NCBI GenBank assembly: GCA_020630145.1
Contig: JAHDBX010000039.1
Location: 1-9,072 of the forward strand
Length of the DNA: 9,072 nucleotides
From: Gammaproteobacteria bacterium
GTDB lineage: Bacteria > Pseudomonadota > Gammaproteobacteria > HTCC5015
Reading direction: 5' to 3'
Every line of letters starts with the position of its first letter. Within the stretch, counting starts at the first letter, position 1. Positions 1 through 7,105 of this stretch are shown in pieces. The translations under genes and the position numbers were made by a program. The notes under the pieces were generated by a model, which did not search any database, was not told the origin of the DNA, and was given only the letters and a program-made list of their open reading frames with translations.

Positions 1-862
1 GAACAGCATCACCATTATCATTTAGCGCGTAACCTGCCCCGCTGTTGCCGCCATTAAATCGATCTATATCACCGCCAGCTATAAGGGCTTCGGCTGTCCA
101 TGTTTCGGTATTGTGATCAAATTCGCTGTAGTGATTGCTTTGGTTGCTGCTATCGTCGCCCTCGTTCCAGATGGCCTGACTTTTACCTTGGTTATTTTTT
201 GCCAGCAATACGGAGCGCACTAAGCCGGCTGTTGTCCAAACCGGTATATCGAGCTTCCAGCCGCTGCTGATTTTATAGCTGTAGCTGGCTACTTCTCGGT
301 AGCCGGTTTGCGTGAGTACAAGTGCATCACCGTTTGTTTGTACTATCAACCTAAAACCGTTTTGATCTTCTATACCGCTAACTAGCTTGTCGTAGGCTAA
401 AACGGTAGCGGCACCATCCCAATTATTTGTGCCCGCGTTAAAACGACGGGCAAGGATACCGTCCCGCCAAGCATTGCCCGCATCACCCACCAGCCACGCC
501 ACGATAAAGTTACCGGCTGCATCTATTCCTACTTCAGCACGAGGGTTGATATCACGGCTATTGTTTACAATATCACCATAGCTGCCATCGGCAAATTTAG
601 CCGCGCCGCTCCAGATTGCACCGTTGTAGTAGCTAAAGTACAAATCTTTTAGTGCACCGTTAAGTTGCTCCCAAACAACGACAGCTTGCCCCACATCATT
701 ACGTTTTACTTGTATATTACTGATATCTGCCGAGGCATTGATGCCGGGTAAAGTTGTAATTTGCAGATTATTTACATCCAAGGTATTTGCATGAAGTTGC
801 GATACAAAAAACAATGTGCAAACAAGCAATAGTGCGAATATTTTTTTTATACGAGTAGCCAT
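1..862 (-). CDS. Secreted propeller-like repeat protein, N-terminal part (C-terminus outside window)
   Basis: This reading frame is open from an ATG at 862 to the window edge, giving 287 residues without a stop. The N-terminus is a classical Sec signal peptide: basic MATRIKK, a hydrophobic stretch to about residue 21, and probable cleavage after Leu-His-Ala at residue 25. The mature part repeats a strand motif of the form (D/N)xxGxAxxxW at about residues 56-64, 114-123, 176-184, 224-232 and 281-287. Between copies lies a turn-plus-Trp element (about 80-85, 144-149, 199-203, 251-256). Repeats every 47-64 residues rich in Gly, Asn, Asp and Trp resemble blades of a beta-propeller (BNR/sialidase-like or similar). 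The protein is probably periplasmic or exported. I see no catalytic motif and name no function. The upstream Shine-Dalgarno is weak. It is divergent from the serine hydrolase gene, and a good promoter lies about 175 bases upstream. Confidence 0.8.
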   Translation of the reverse strand, partial: MATRIKKIFALLLVCTLFFVSQLHANTLDVNNLQITTLPGINASADISNIQVKRNDVGQAVVVWEQLNGALKDLYFSYYNGAIWSGAAKFADGSYGDIVNNSRDINPRAEVGIDAAGNFIVAWLVGDAGNAWRDGILARRFNAGTNNWDGAATVLAYDKLVSGIEDQNGFRLIVQTNGDALVLTQTGYREVASYSYKISSGWKLDIPVWTTAGLVRSVLLAKNNQGKSQAIWNEGDDSSNQSNHYSEFDHNTETWTAEALIAGGDIDRFNGGNSGAGYALNDNGDAV

Positions 863-1400
863 AGTAGATAATTCTTGAGTCAGTGATTTTGCAGGGAGTA
901 AGAGAGTATTCAAGTGATTATGCTGTTGCATTTTTTGTTCCTTCTGCCTTTTGTTTCTTTTAATCCGTTACAACAGCACCATGCTATTTATCATAGCCAA
1001 CGGAAGACATTCAATAAGTCAAATTTCAGGCGGTTATTATTGCGGCATCGTATAGCGTCTGTCAACCAGTTTATTCACCCGGTATGCACGCTTTAAAAAG
1101 AATTTGTTGTAATTTTAAACACTCATGTAAACAGAACTATTTACTCGGTTTATTAATACCTTATATAACAAGTATTTGTGTAGAAAATAAGTGTTGTAAT
1201 TTAATTTGCTAAAAACGAATGAAAGCACAACCATTAATAAATAGTAAAACAAGCATTACGACCCCAAAATGTTGTATAGCGATATAACAATTCAATAACG
1301 CTCTATAACAATGCATTAACAAATCCATCGCTTATAGACATATCACTTAGCTAAAATAAGGCTATAAAAGCTTTACACTGTTAACAGCAAGTAATTACTT
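863..1400. other. AT-rich divergent intergenic region
   Basis: This gap of 538 bases separates two divergently transcribed genes for envelope or secreted proteins. It holds the minus-strand promoter candidate at 1036-1065. It also holds three copies of TATAACAA (1164-1171, 1283-1290, 1304-1311), the last two 21 bases apart. An imperfect inverted repeat, TTGTATA-gcga-TATAaCAA, covers 1272-1290. A TATAAA at 1363-1368 could be the -10 box for the plus-strand gene, but no good -35 box accompanies it. I see no RNA gene, and the short open frame at 914-1096 does not look like a gene. Confidence 0.6.
1036..1065 (-). promoter_or_regulatory. Candidate sigma-70 promoter for the secreted repeat protein
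   Basis: On the minus strand a perfect -35 box TTGACA (1065-1060) is followed after 18 bases by AATAAT (1041-1036), a 5/6 match to the -10 consensus. Transcription would start near 1029, leaving a leader of about 167 bases before the ATG at 862. No other hexamer pair of this quality was noticed on this strand of the gap. The long leader is the weak point of the assignment. Confidence 0.5.
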
Positions 1401-3158
1401 ATGAAAAAACTATTTCTTTTATTACCCATCATGTTTTCACAAGCCTGCTCCACACTAAAAGAACCTAGTCATCAAGATTTAATAGCCGATGACTATACTG
1501 AAGTTAAGCGTTTTATGAGGCAGTTTATTAAACGCGAAATGAAAAATAATAATATTACAGGCTTAAGCATTTCCTTAATAGACGATCAAAATGTAGTATG
1601 GAGTGACGGCTTCGGGTTTGCCGATAAAGAGAACAAGATAAAAGCCTCTTCAAACACTATTTATCGTGCCGGCTCTGTGTCAAAAACATTTAATGCCATG
1701 GCTATTATGCAATTAGCGGAACAGAAAAAGTTAGATATCAACCAGCCTCTCGTTACATATCTACCTGCATTTTCAATTAAGAGTCGCTTTGGTTCAACGG
1801 ATAACATTACCTTAAAAAATATTATGACGCATCACTCCGGTATACCCAGTGATATTGTTAATGGTTTATTTAGTAAAAACCCTAAAAAATATACAACGGT
1901 TGTTGAGGATATTAAAGCACATTACACTGCCTACCCTGCGGATAAAATTTTCTCGTATTCGAATGTTGCTATTACTTTATCTGGCCATGCAGTTGAAACG
2001 GTTAGCGGCAGTTTATATGAGAACTATATACAAGAGAGCTTACTGTCACCGCTGCAAATGCAGCAGTCCAGTTTTACCGGCATACTACCTACAGATAATG
2101 CAGCTAAAGGATATATTAAAGGCAAGTTCACACAAGAGTGGCCGATTAGGGATATCCCTGCGGGCGGACTGAACTCTAGCGTTGTAGATTTAAGCCATTT
2201 TTTAAAAATGATTCACGCAGATGGGTCTTACAATCAACATCAGATAATTAAATCCGAAACATTACACGCAATGATGTCTGCACAAAACCAAGATATCGCT
2301 TTAGATCTTAATTTAGATATCGGCTTTGGTTTTTTCTCATTCGATGATTACTTATACGACAAGTATAAGGTTGTTGGCCATTCCGGCGCAACAATTGCGC
2401 ATAGCGCCTTAATTGCTACGGCCCCTGACTTGAAAATAGGTATTGCGTTGCTTGCCAATAGCCCTGCGAACAATGATGCTTTAAATACGATTGCAAAAAA
2501 GATCATGCGTTTATCTACCACAATTAAAACTGGTTTAAACCTAGAACAATTGCAGAATAAAAATAGTGTTGCCAATATTGAAAAAGACACCGACCTTTCT
2601 GGCTTGTACGCAACCGATCATGGCTTAGTAAAAATTGAAGGCAAGCCCGGTCATTATAAGCTGAAAGTAGGTAGTGACAATTTCATCTTAAAACAAAGAA
2701 AAGATAATACGTATATGATTCAATATAAGTTATTTAATTTTATACCTATAAAGATTGGCGGGCTAAGTGAAATAAAGGTATTTGCAAAAAAGGTATTGCA
2801 ACACCCCTTATTAGTCGGTGACATTAATGGTAATCAATTTATTTTAGGTGAACAAATTACACCTCAAAAAAGAGTACCCGCTTGGGACATGCGCCTTGGC
2901 GAGTACTTAACGACCACACCGCTAAAGTGGAGTAGCGAGAATATAGAACACATTAGATTCACATATAAAAACAATGTATACATCGCTGAAGTGACAACAA
3001 GTAATGGCAATACTATTTCTTACCCAATTGCACCTATTAATAATGATGAAGCTATTATTCTTGGTTTAGGCCGTGGCATGCGAGAAACTCTATATGCCAG
3101 CTCGTCTAACAATGAAGAACAACTGAACTACTCTGGTATGGCATTTAAACGGCGCTAA
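1401..3158 (+). CDS. Beta-lactamase-family serine hydrolase, probable lipoprotein
   Basis: This 585-residue protein belongs to the class C beta-lactamase/penicillin-binding-protein-like serine hydrolases (esterase, D-amino-acid peptidase or beta-lactamase activities are known in the fold). The catalytic signatures are complete: nucleophile motif S92-V-S-K95, Y186-S-N188, and H327-S-G329 at the position of the KTG triad. The N-terminus has a short basic and hydrophobic leader ending Ser-Gln-Ala-Cys16. This is an imperfect lipobox, so lipidation at Cys16 is likely but not certain. The hydrolase domain covers about residues 35-375. About 200 further residues (390-585) form a beta-rich C-terminal region, as often seen in stand-alone peptidase-like members. 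Substrate cannot be predicted; the fold alone does not imply antibiotic resistance. No clear Shine-Dalgarno precedes the ATG, but this start is needed for the leader. A gap of 74 bases separates it from the next gene. Confidence 0.9.
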   Translation: MKKLFLLLPIMFSQACSTLKEPSHQDLIADDYTEVKRFMRQFIKREMKNNNITGLSISLIDDQNVVWSDGFGFADKENKIKASSNTIYRAGSVSKTFNAMAIMQLAEQKKLDINQPLVTYLPAFSIKSRFGSTDNITLKNIMTHHSGIPSDIVNGLFSKNPKKYTTVVEDIKAHYTAYPADKIFSYSNVAITLSGHAVETVSGSLYENYIQESLLSPLQMQQSSFTGILPTDNAAKGYIKGKFTQEWPIRDIPAGGLNSSVVDLSHFLKMIHADGSYNQHQIIKSETLHAMMSAQNQDIALDLNLDIGFGFFSFDDYLYDKYKVVGHSGATIAHSALIATAPDLKIGIALLANSPANNDALNTIAKKIMRLSTTIKTGLNLEQLQNKNSVANIEKDTDLSGLYATDHGLVKIEGKPGHYKLKVGSDNFILKQRKDNTYMIQYKLFNFIPIKIGGLSEIKVFAKKVLQHPLLVGDINGNQFILGEQITPQKRVPAWDMRLGEYLTTTPLKWSSENIEHIRFTYKNNVYIAEVTTSNGNTISYPIAPINNDEAIILGLGRGMRETLYASSSNNEEQLNYSGMAFKRR

Positions 3159-3187
3159 AAACACCTCATAAATAAAAAAATTTTATC

Positions 3188-3196
3188 TGTTACAAT
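3188..3196 (+). promoter_or_regulatory. Candidate extended -10 promoter before the CMD gene
   Basis: The sequence TGtTACAAT combines the TG dinucleotide of an extended -10 element with a 5/6 match to TATAAT. No good -35 box is visible, which extended -10 promoters can tolerate. Transcription would start near 3203, at the left arm of the hairpin at 3201-3223. This would allow the three-gene group to be expressed independently of the serine hydrolase gene. Confidence 0.35.
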
Positions 3197-3200
3197 AAAA

Positions 3201-3223
3201 ACCTGACAATTATTGTTGCAGGT
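3201..3223 (+). promoter_or_regulatory. Interrupted inverted repeat covering the ribosome binding site
   Basis: ACCTGACA (3201-3208) can pair with TGT (3214-3216, after a loop of five bases) and CAGGT (3219-3223), leaving a bulge of two bases (TG). The right arm contains AGGT (3220-3223), the only Shine-Dalgarno-like sequence before the ATG at 3233. The element could be an operator at the transcription start or an mRNA hairpin masking the start site. Both roles are inferred. Confidence 0.35.
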
Positions 3224-3232
3224 ATAACAAAC

Positions 3233-3613
3233 ATGGACTCTTCTTTAGAAAAAGGGCGCAAGTTACTACAAGATATCGACCCTGAATTAGAATCAATACT
3301 GGCTGAACGCTATGACCACTTAGTGCCTGAGTTCGCTGAATCAGTAGTCGACATGGCTTATGGTAGAATGTATGCACGCGAGGGCTTAGATATTAAAACA
3401 CGTTTATTAGCGACTATTGCAGCCCTTACCGCATTGGGTGCACAAACAGCACCACAATTAAAAGTGAATATAACGAATGCTTTGAAGGCAGGCGTAAGTA
3501 AAAGAGAAATTTGCGAAGTTATTTTTCAAATGACTTTATATGGTGGCTTTCCTGCTATGGTAAACGCAATGAATGCCGCTAAAGATGTATTTAAGGAACA
3601 AGAAGCGTTATGA
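3233..3613 (+). CDS. Carboxymuconolactone decarboxylase (CMD) family protein
   Basis: This 126-residue, all-helical protein matches the CMD/YurZ family in length and pattern. It has a central helix containing KTRLLATIAALTALG (residues 55-69), then 'APQLKVNITNALKAGVSKREICEV' (73-96) and the conserved ending 'YGGFPAMVNAMNAAKDVF' (103-120). The family includes the gamma-carboxymuconolactone decarboxylase of the beta-ketoadipate pathway and the AhpD-type peroxidases. The CxxC redox motif of AhpD is absent, since Cys94 is the only cysteine, so a peroxidase role is unlikely. The position usually held by His in the 'FHL/VHI' segment is Asn79, so classical decarboxylase activity is also uncertain. 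It overlaps the next gene by four bases (ATGA) and leads a group ending in an RraA-family aldolase-like gene. This suggests a joint catabolic or detoxifying role on a carboxylated substrate. Confidence 0.85.
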   Translation: MDSSLEKGRKLLQDIDPELESILAERYDHLVPEFAESVVDMAYGRMYAREGLDIKTRLLATIAALTALGAQTAPQLKVNITNALKAGVSKREICEVIFQMTLYGGFPAMVNAMNAAKDVFKEQEAL

Positions 3614-3873
3614 AAAATGCAAGACTAGCAAGAACGATACGACAAGGTAAATGGCGCTATATATTTTTATATGGTGTATTAGGCTGGGGAATTGGCTCAG
3701 CTATTTTATACTCTTTATTTTTGCATATAACTGGCAGCGCACATTTCACAAGCAGCATAAAACTAGCTTTAATTTTATTTCCAATTGCCGGTTTTTTTTG
3801 GGGCTTGGTTATGTGGCGAATACTCAATAAAAAACATCAATCTCAAAAGCATAAAATATCAGACTTAATATGA
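3610..3873 (+). CDS. Small two-span membrane protein
   Basis: I do not recognise this 87-residue protein. It has a basic N-terminus (MKNARLARTIRQGKWR) and two hydrophobic segments at about residues 17-40 and 49-72, joined by a short polar loop. The tail is basic (KKHQSQKHK). By the positive-inside rule both ends should face the cytoplasm. Its start overlaps the stop of the CMD gene as ATGA, and its own stop overlaps the start of the RraA-family gene in the same way, so translation of all three is probably coupled. AAGGAA and AAGAAG just upstream provide ribosome binding. It is real by position and overlap rather than by homology. It could anchor the neighbouring enzymes or assist uptake of their substrate, but nothing in the sequence proves this. 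Confidence 0.75.
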   Translation: MKNARLARTIRQGKWRYIFLYGVLGWGIGSAILYSLFLHITGSAHFTSSIKLALILFPIAGFFWGLVMWRILNKKHQSQKHKISDLI

Positions 3874-4472
3874 ACCTAGACACTTACAAAGCGCTTTTAT
3901 CTACCGATGTTTCTGATGCAATGGATGTAGGTTACGCAATGGATATTGGTATTCATAGCTTATGGACACCCACACCGAAGATTATGGGTTTTGCATACAC
4001 GGTAAAATGTGTAAACATGAGCAATACATATTTACACGATGCAATTTATCAAGCGCCACAAGGTTCTGTTGTGGTCGTTGAAGCCGATGCCAATAACTAT
4101 GCTATAGCTGGCGGCAATGTTTGCCAAGTAGCAAAAGACAATGGCATTGCCGGCTTTGTAATAGATGGCGTGATACGCGATATTGCTGAAGTACGTGATT
4201 GCCAGTTTCCTGTATTTGCTCGCGGCGTATTCCCTAAGCCTGGCAACAAAACAAAACACGGTTCATGCCAAGAAACGATTACTTGCGGCTCTGTTACAGT
4301 CAACGATGGTGATTTAATCGTAGCTGATGAAGAAGGCATTGTTGTTGTGCCTAAGCAAGACATGCCGTCTATTTTAGATAATGCACTTGAAAAACAAAAA
4401 AAGGCAAGCGAACAAAGCTTAAGCCAGTGGCGTGAAAAACACGAAGCTAAAATAAAACAAGTACTACGTTAA
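3870..4472 (+). CDS. RraA-family protein, HMG/CHA aldolase-like
   Basis: This 200-residue protein belongs to the RraA/HMG-aldolase family (often annotated 'dimethylmenaquinone methyltransferase' or 'regulator of ribonuclease activity A'). The family's core is visible: the Gly-Gly loop at G81-G82, then GIAGFVIDGVIRD (92-104) ending in R103-D104. In characterised 4-hydroxy-4-methyl-2-oxoglutarate/4-carboxy-4-hydroxy-2-oxoadipate aldolases these residues bind the pyruvate moiety and the divalent metal. A further block, VTVNDGDLIVADEEGIVVVP (142-161), is also typical. The metal-binding pair and the 200-residue length, longer than the roughly 160 residues of E. coli RraA, favour an aldolase or decarboxylase over an RNase E inhibitor. 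It closes the CMD group by an ATGA overlap, has no strong Shine-Dalgarno of its own, and is followed two bases after its stop by a terminator. The exact substrate is unknown. Confidence 0.88.
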   Translation: MNLDTYKALLSTDVSDAMDVGYAMDIGIHSLWTPTPKIMGFAYTVKCVNMSNTYLHDAIYQAPQGSVVVVEADANNYAIAGGNVCQVAKDNGIAGFVIDGVIRDIAEVRDCQFPVFARGVFPKPGNKTKHGSCQETITCGSVTVNDGDLIVADEEGIVVVPKQDMPSILDNALEKQKKASEQSLSQWREKHEAKIKQVLR

Positions 4473-4473
4473 A

Positions 4474-4512
4474 TATAAAAAGACTTAAGTAAAATGCTTA
4501 AGCCTTTTTATA
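4474..4512. terminator. Bidirectional rho-independent terminator
   Basis: TATAAAAAG-A-CTTAAG (4474-4489) pairs with CTTAAG-C-CTTTTTATA (4497-4512) around a loop of seven bases, with a single A-C mismatch. Read on the plus strand the stem ends in a T run; read on the minus strand the complementary A run also gives a T run. It therefore can stop both the RraA-family operon and the convergent gene that ends at 4535. Confidence 0.85.
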
Positions 4513-4534
4513 CATGTAAAGTAGTAATTAGCGA

Positions 4535-5086
4535 TTACCTTTTAATATAACTCGCTATTAGGTTTTGCGCTTTAACCAGCCACTCCGGCGTAGACTCTCC
4601 AAAACCAGACATTTCTATTTTAGGGTGTGACTTCATCACATTCGCCAATGCCACTTCTTGGCTGGGGTATACGTCAACAAATAAAACGCTTTTTCCCTTG
4701 TGTAATAAATTTTGAAACCGTTCAAAGTTTACATTGGGTTTTTGAATACCAATAAACCCGCCCTCCCATGTGCAAAAGCCTAATATTATAATCGCCAAAA
4801 ATATAAAGGGCAGCCAACCAGCCGGTGATGTATGCCAAGCCAAGATATAAACCAGCAACAATAAAAGCATTGCTGCTAACGCACCAATTAAAGCTCCCAT
4901 TTGAGTAGAATGAATAACATCTTGTTTTAAAACTGAAGACACCTTATGCAAATGATGAATATCGACTTCGGCATCATTTTCACTCAGCACATGAATTTGC
5001 GGCTTGGTAAAGCCATTTTTTTCTAAATCATTTTCAACCACTTCTAACTCATCAAGATCATCAGAAACATAGTAATGTCTTAACAT
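4535..5086 (-). CDS. Two-span membrane protein with cytoplasmic flanking domains, function unknown
   Basis: The preferred start is the ATG at 5086 (183 residues). GGAGG at 5096-5092 sits five bases upstream of it, and a TTG at 5098 overlaps that ribosome binding site and is rejected as a start. Residues 1-60 are soluble, acidic and begin MLRHYYVSDD, with an alternating pattern resembling the N-terminal domain of general-stress-protein-17M-like proteins. Two transmembrane segments follow at about 62-83 and 90-106. A glycine-rich turn (WEGGFIGIQ, 107-115) leads into a second soluble domain with a strand KSVLFVDVY (132-140). The family likeness is weak and I assign no activity; a stress or membrane-associated sensor role is a guess. 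It is a single gene, convergent with the RraA operon and sharing its terminator. Confidence 0.8.
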   Translation of the reverse strand: MLRHYYVSDDLDELEVVENDLEKNGFTKPQIHVLSENDAEVDIHHLHKVSSVLKQDVIHSTQMGALIGALAAMLLLLLVYILAWHTSPAGWLPFIFLAIIILGFCTWEGGFIGIQKPNVNFERFQNLLHKGKSVLFVDVYPSQEVALANVMKSHPKIEMSGFGESTPEWLVKAQNLIASYIKR

Positions 5087-5139
5087 AGCTACCTCCAATC
5101 GTTATTTATTGATTATCTTTTCTCCACATTGCTTATATC

Positions 5140-5167
5140 ATTATTATTCAGGCAAAAATGCTCCCAA
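5140..5167 (-). promoter_or_regulatory. Weak candidate promoter for the two-span protein
   Basis: On the minus strand TTGGGA (5167-5162, 4/6) and AATAAT (5145-5140, 5/6) are 16 bases apart, placing the start near 5133 with a leader of about 46 bases. The position is sensible but the boxes are imperfect, and such pairs arise by chance in AT-rich DNA. Confidence 0.28.
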
Positions 5168-5265
5168 GGCACGCCCGCTACCTTGTTTAAGTATAGTTCT
5201 TTTTTAGAAAATTTCAGCGTTTAATCACAACAGGCCTTTGCGAGCAACTGAATTATTTTGTCAAC

Positions 5266-5295
5266 TTTACGGATGATCACATACATTTCTATACT
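5266..5295 (+). promoter_or_regulatory. Candidate promoter for the ABC exporter operon
   Basis: TTTACG (5266-5271, 4/6) and TATACT (5290-5295, 5/6) are separated by 18 bases. Transcription would start near 5302, about 60 bases before the ATG at 5365. AGGA at 5351-5354 is the ribosome binding site, ten bases from the start, which is slightly long. An alternative pair, TTGTCA (5258-5263) with TACATT (5282-5287), overlaps it. Confidence 0.35.
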
Positions 5296-5364
5296 ATTAC
5301 TTGTTCTGCCTTGTTTTTACTGTTAGTTTATCGAATTACGCATTAATTTTAGGAACATATAAAT

Positions 5365-6294
5365 ATGACTCCGGCCATTTGCATTAAGAACCTGAATAAA
5401 GTCTATGACTCAGGTTTTCAGGCACTTCGTAATATCAACCTTGACATTAAATCAGGTGAAATTATTGCTCTACTTGGCCCTAATGGCGCAGGTAAAACAA
5501 CCCTGATATCGACTATATGTGGCATTGCCATGCCAACATCCGGACAAATACTGGTTGATGGTTTAGATATTCAAAAAGACTATCGCCTAACACGCGCCAA
5601 AATAGGTTTAGTACCACAAGAACTGACAACGGATGCCTTTGAAACGGTATGGAACACAGTAAGCTTTAGTCGTGGCTTATTTGGCAAAGCGCCTAAACCC
5701 GCATTAATCGAACAAGTGCTGAAAGACTTATCTTTATGGGATAAGAAAGACAATATGATTATGACCTTGTCTGGCGGTATGAAAAGGCGTGTACTTATTG
5801 CAAAAGCCTTATCGCATGAACCTGAAATATTGTTTTTGGACGAGCCGACAGCAGGTGTTGACGTTGAGCTTAGAAAAGATATGTGGGCAGTCATCAACAC
5901 CTTAAGAGAAGCAGGCGTAACAATTATATTGACCACCCATTATATTGAAGAAGCAGAAGGCATAGCCGACCGCATAGGCATTATTAATAAGGGTGAAATT
6001 ATTTTAATAGAAGATAAAGACACTTTAATGCGCAAGCTAGGCAAGAAGAGCGTGATATTACAACTACGTGAAAAACTTAGCACTATTCCTCATTCGTTAA
6101 CAGCCTACGATTTACACTTGTCTGATGATGGCTATGAACTCACCTATACTTTTGATACCCAAGGTGAACGACTCGGTGTAACAGCACTGATGGATGAATT
6201 AAAAAGTATCAATATTAGCTTTAAAGATATAGACACGAAAAAAAGTTCTCTAGAAGAAATTTTTGTACAGCTTGTAGAGGAGAGCCAACAATGA
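5365..6294 (+). CDS. ABC-2 type exporter, ATP-binding subunit (YadG-like)
   Basis: This 309-residue ATPase powers an ABC-2 exporter. All motifs are intact: Walker [10 protein letters not shown] (38-46), Q-loop Gln85 in LVPQE, signature LSGGMKRR (135-142), Walker [13 protein letters not shown] (155-166) with catalytic Glu160, and the switch His192 in TTHYIEEAE. The stretch after the signature and the C-terminal 90 residues resemble E. coli YadG in length and sequence, including the ending '[11 protein letters not shown]'. NodI and daunorubicin-resistance-type ATPases are more distant alternatives. The stop overlaps the permease start as ATGA, so the two subunits are co-translated. The substrate of YadGH-type exporters is not established, and nothing here narrows it. 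It has its own candidate promoter and is independent of the flanking minus-strand genes. Confidence 0.95.
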   Translation: MTPAICIKNLNKVYDSGFQALRNINLDIKSGEIIALLGPNGAGKTTLISTICGIAMPTSGQILVDGLDIQKDYRLTRAKIGLVPQELTTDAFETVWNTVSFSRGLFGKAPKPALIEQVLKDLSLWDKKDNMIMTLSGGMKRRVLIAKALSHEPEILFLDEPTAGVDVELRKDMWAVINTLREAGVTIILTTHYIEEAEGIADRIGIINKGEIILIEDKDTLMRKLGKKSVILQLREKLSTIPHSLTAYDLHLSDDGYELTYTFDTQGERLGVTALMDELKSINISFKDIDTKKSSLEEIFVQLVEESQQ

Positions 6295-7052
6295 ATTTTT
6301 ATGCGGTAAAAGCCATTTATAAATTTGAGATGGCGCGAACATTTAGAACACTATTACAGAGTGTGGTTTCACCTATTGTATCAACCTCCCTTTACTTTAT
6401 TGTTTTTGGCTCGGCTATTGGTTCACGTATTCAGGAAGTTGACGGCATCACTTACGGTTCATTTATTGTACCCGGCCTGTTAATGTTATCTTTGCTTACA
6501 CAGAGTGTCGCTAACGCCTCCTTCGGTATTTATTTTCCAAAGTTTACAGGGACTATTTATGAGCTGCTTTCAGCACCTGTATCGATGCGTGAAGTTGTTT
6601 TAGGTTATGTAGGTGCGGCTGCATCGAAGTCATTATTATTAGGCTTAATTATTTTAGCAACCGCCGGCTTCTTTGTACCTTTACAAATTGCACATCCATT
6701 TGCGATGTTATTCTTTTTAATATTAACCTGCATCACCTTTAGTTTACTGGGTTTTATTATTGGCATATGGGCAGACAACTTCGAAAAATTACAACTTATC
6801 CCGCTGCTGGTTATTACCCCCTTAGTATTTTTAGGCGGTAGTTTTTACTCTGTAGATATGCTGCCGGGCTTTTGGCAAAAGGTGGCTTTACTTAACCCAG
6901 TTTTATATTTAATTAGTGGTTTCCGCTGGAGCTTTTATGAAATATCGGATGTGAATGTAGGTATTAGTGTTGCCATGATTTTATTGTTTTTATCTATGGC
7001 TATATTCACTGTATGGCGCATTTTTAAAACGGGTTACCAATTACGTAAATAA
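6291..7052 (+). CDS. ABC-2 type exporter, permease subunit (YadH-like)
   Basis: This 253-residue integral membrane protein has six predicted spans, at about residues 20-40, 56-80, 103-125, 136-160, 165-185 and 225-245, the usual ABC-2 permease topology. Family landmarks are the segment [12 protein letters not shown] (36-47), the cytoplasmic coupling element [11 protein letters not shown] (88-98), and [16 protein letters not shown] (181-196) before '[13 protein letters not shown]'. These match YadH-like permeases closely in order and in length. The start codon overlaps the ATPase stop, and GAGGAG lies just upstream inside the ATPase gene. The two form a complete exporter, presumably two copies of each, with no membrane-fusion or outer-membrane partner encoded in the window. 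A hairpin terminator begins at the stop codon. Confidence 0.94.
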   Translation: MNFYAVKAIYKFEMARTFRTLLQSVVSPIVSTSLYFIVFGSAIGSRIQEVDGITYGSFIVPGLLMLSLLTQSVANASFGIYFPKFTGTIYELLSAPVSMREVVLGYVGAAASKSLLLGLIILATAGFFVPLQIAHPFAMLFFLILTCITFSLLGFIIGIWADNFEKLQLIPLLVITPLVFLGGSFYSVDMLPGFWQKVALLNPVLYLISGFRWSFYEISDVNVGISVAMILLFLSMAIFTVWRIFKTGYQLRK

Positions 7053-7082
7053 AGCGCGTAGAAATATTTCTATCGCGCTTTT
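7051..7082. terminator. Hairpin terminator between convergent operons
   Basis: AAAGCGCGTAGAAAT (7051-7065) pairs with ATTTCTA-t-CGCGCTTT (7066-7081), a near-perfect stem of 15 pairs with one bulged T at 7073; in practice the innermost bases form the loop. A short T run (7079-7082) follows on the plus strand and TTTATTT on the minus strand. It overlaps the last two bases of the permease stop codon and lies 24 bases beyond the fmdB stop, so it can serve both operons. Confidence 0.75.
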
Positions 7083-7105
7083 AACACTAAAACATTATGT
7101 AATCA

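Noticed and set aside
914..1096. Plus-strand open frame of 60 codons in the divergent intergenic region
   Set aside because: No ribosome binding site, low-complexity composition without domain features, and it runs antisense across the better-supported minus-strand promoter and leader.
1849..2590. Open frames in other phases inside the serine hydrolase gene (1849-2172 plus, 2348-2590 minus)
   Set aside because: They lie wholly within a gene with intact catalytic motifs, and their translations show no domain features.
3203..3228. CTGACA (3203-3208) and TATAAC (3223-3228) as a promoter
   Set aside because: The spacing is only 14 bases and the start would fall inside the CMD coding sequence.
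4032..4363. Two minus-strand open frames opposite the RraA-family gene
   Set aside because: Antisense shadows of a well-supported coding sequence, with no ribosome binding sites seen.
5580..5936. Minus-strand open frame of 118 codons opposite the ABC ATPase gene
   Set aside because: Antisense to the Walker and signature motifs of a clear ATPase; composition is that of a shadow frame.
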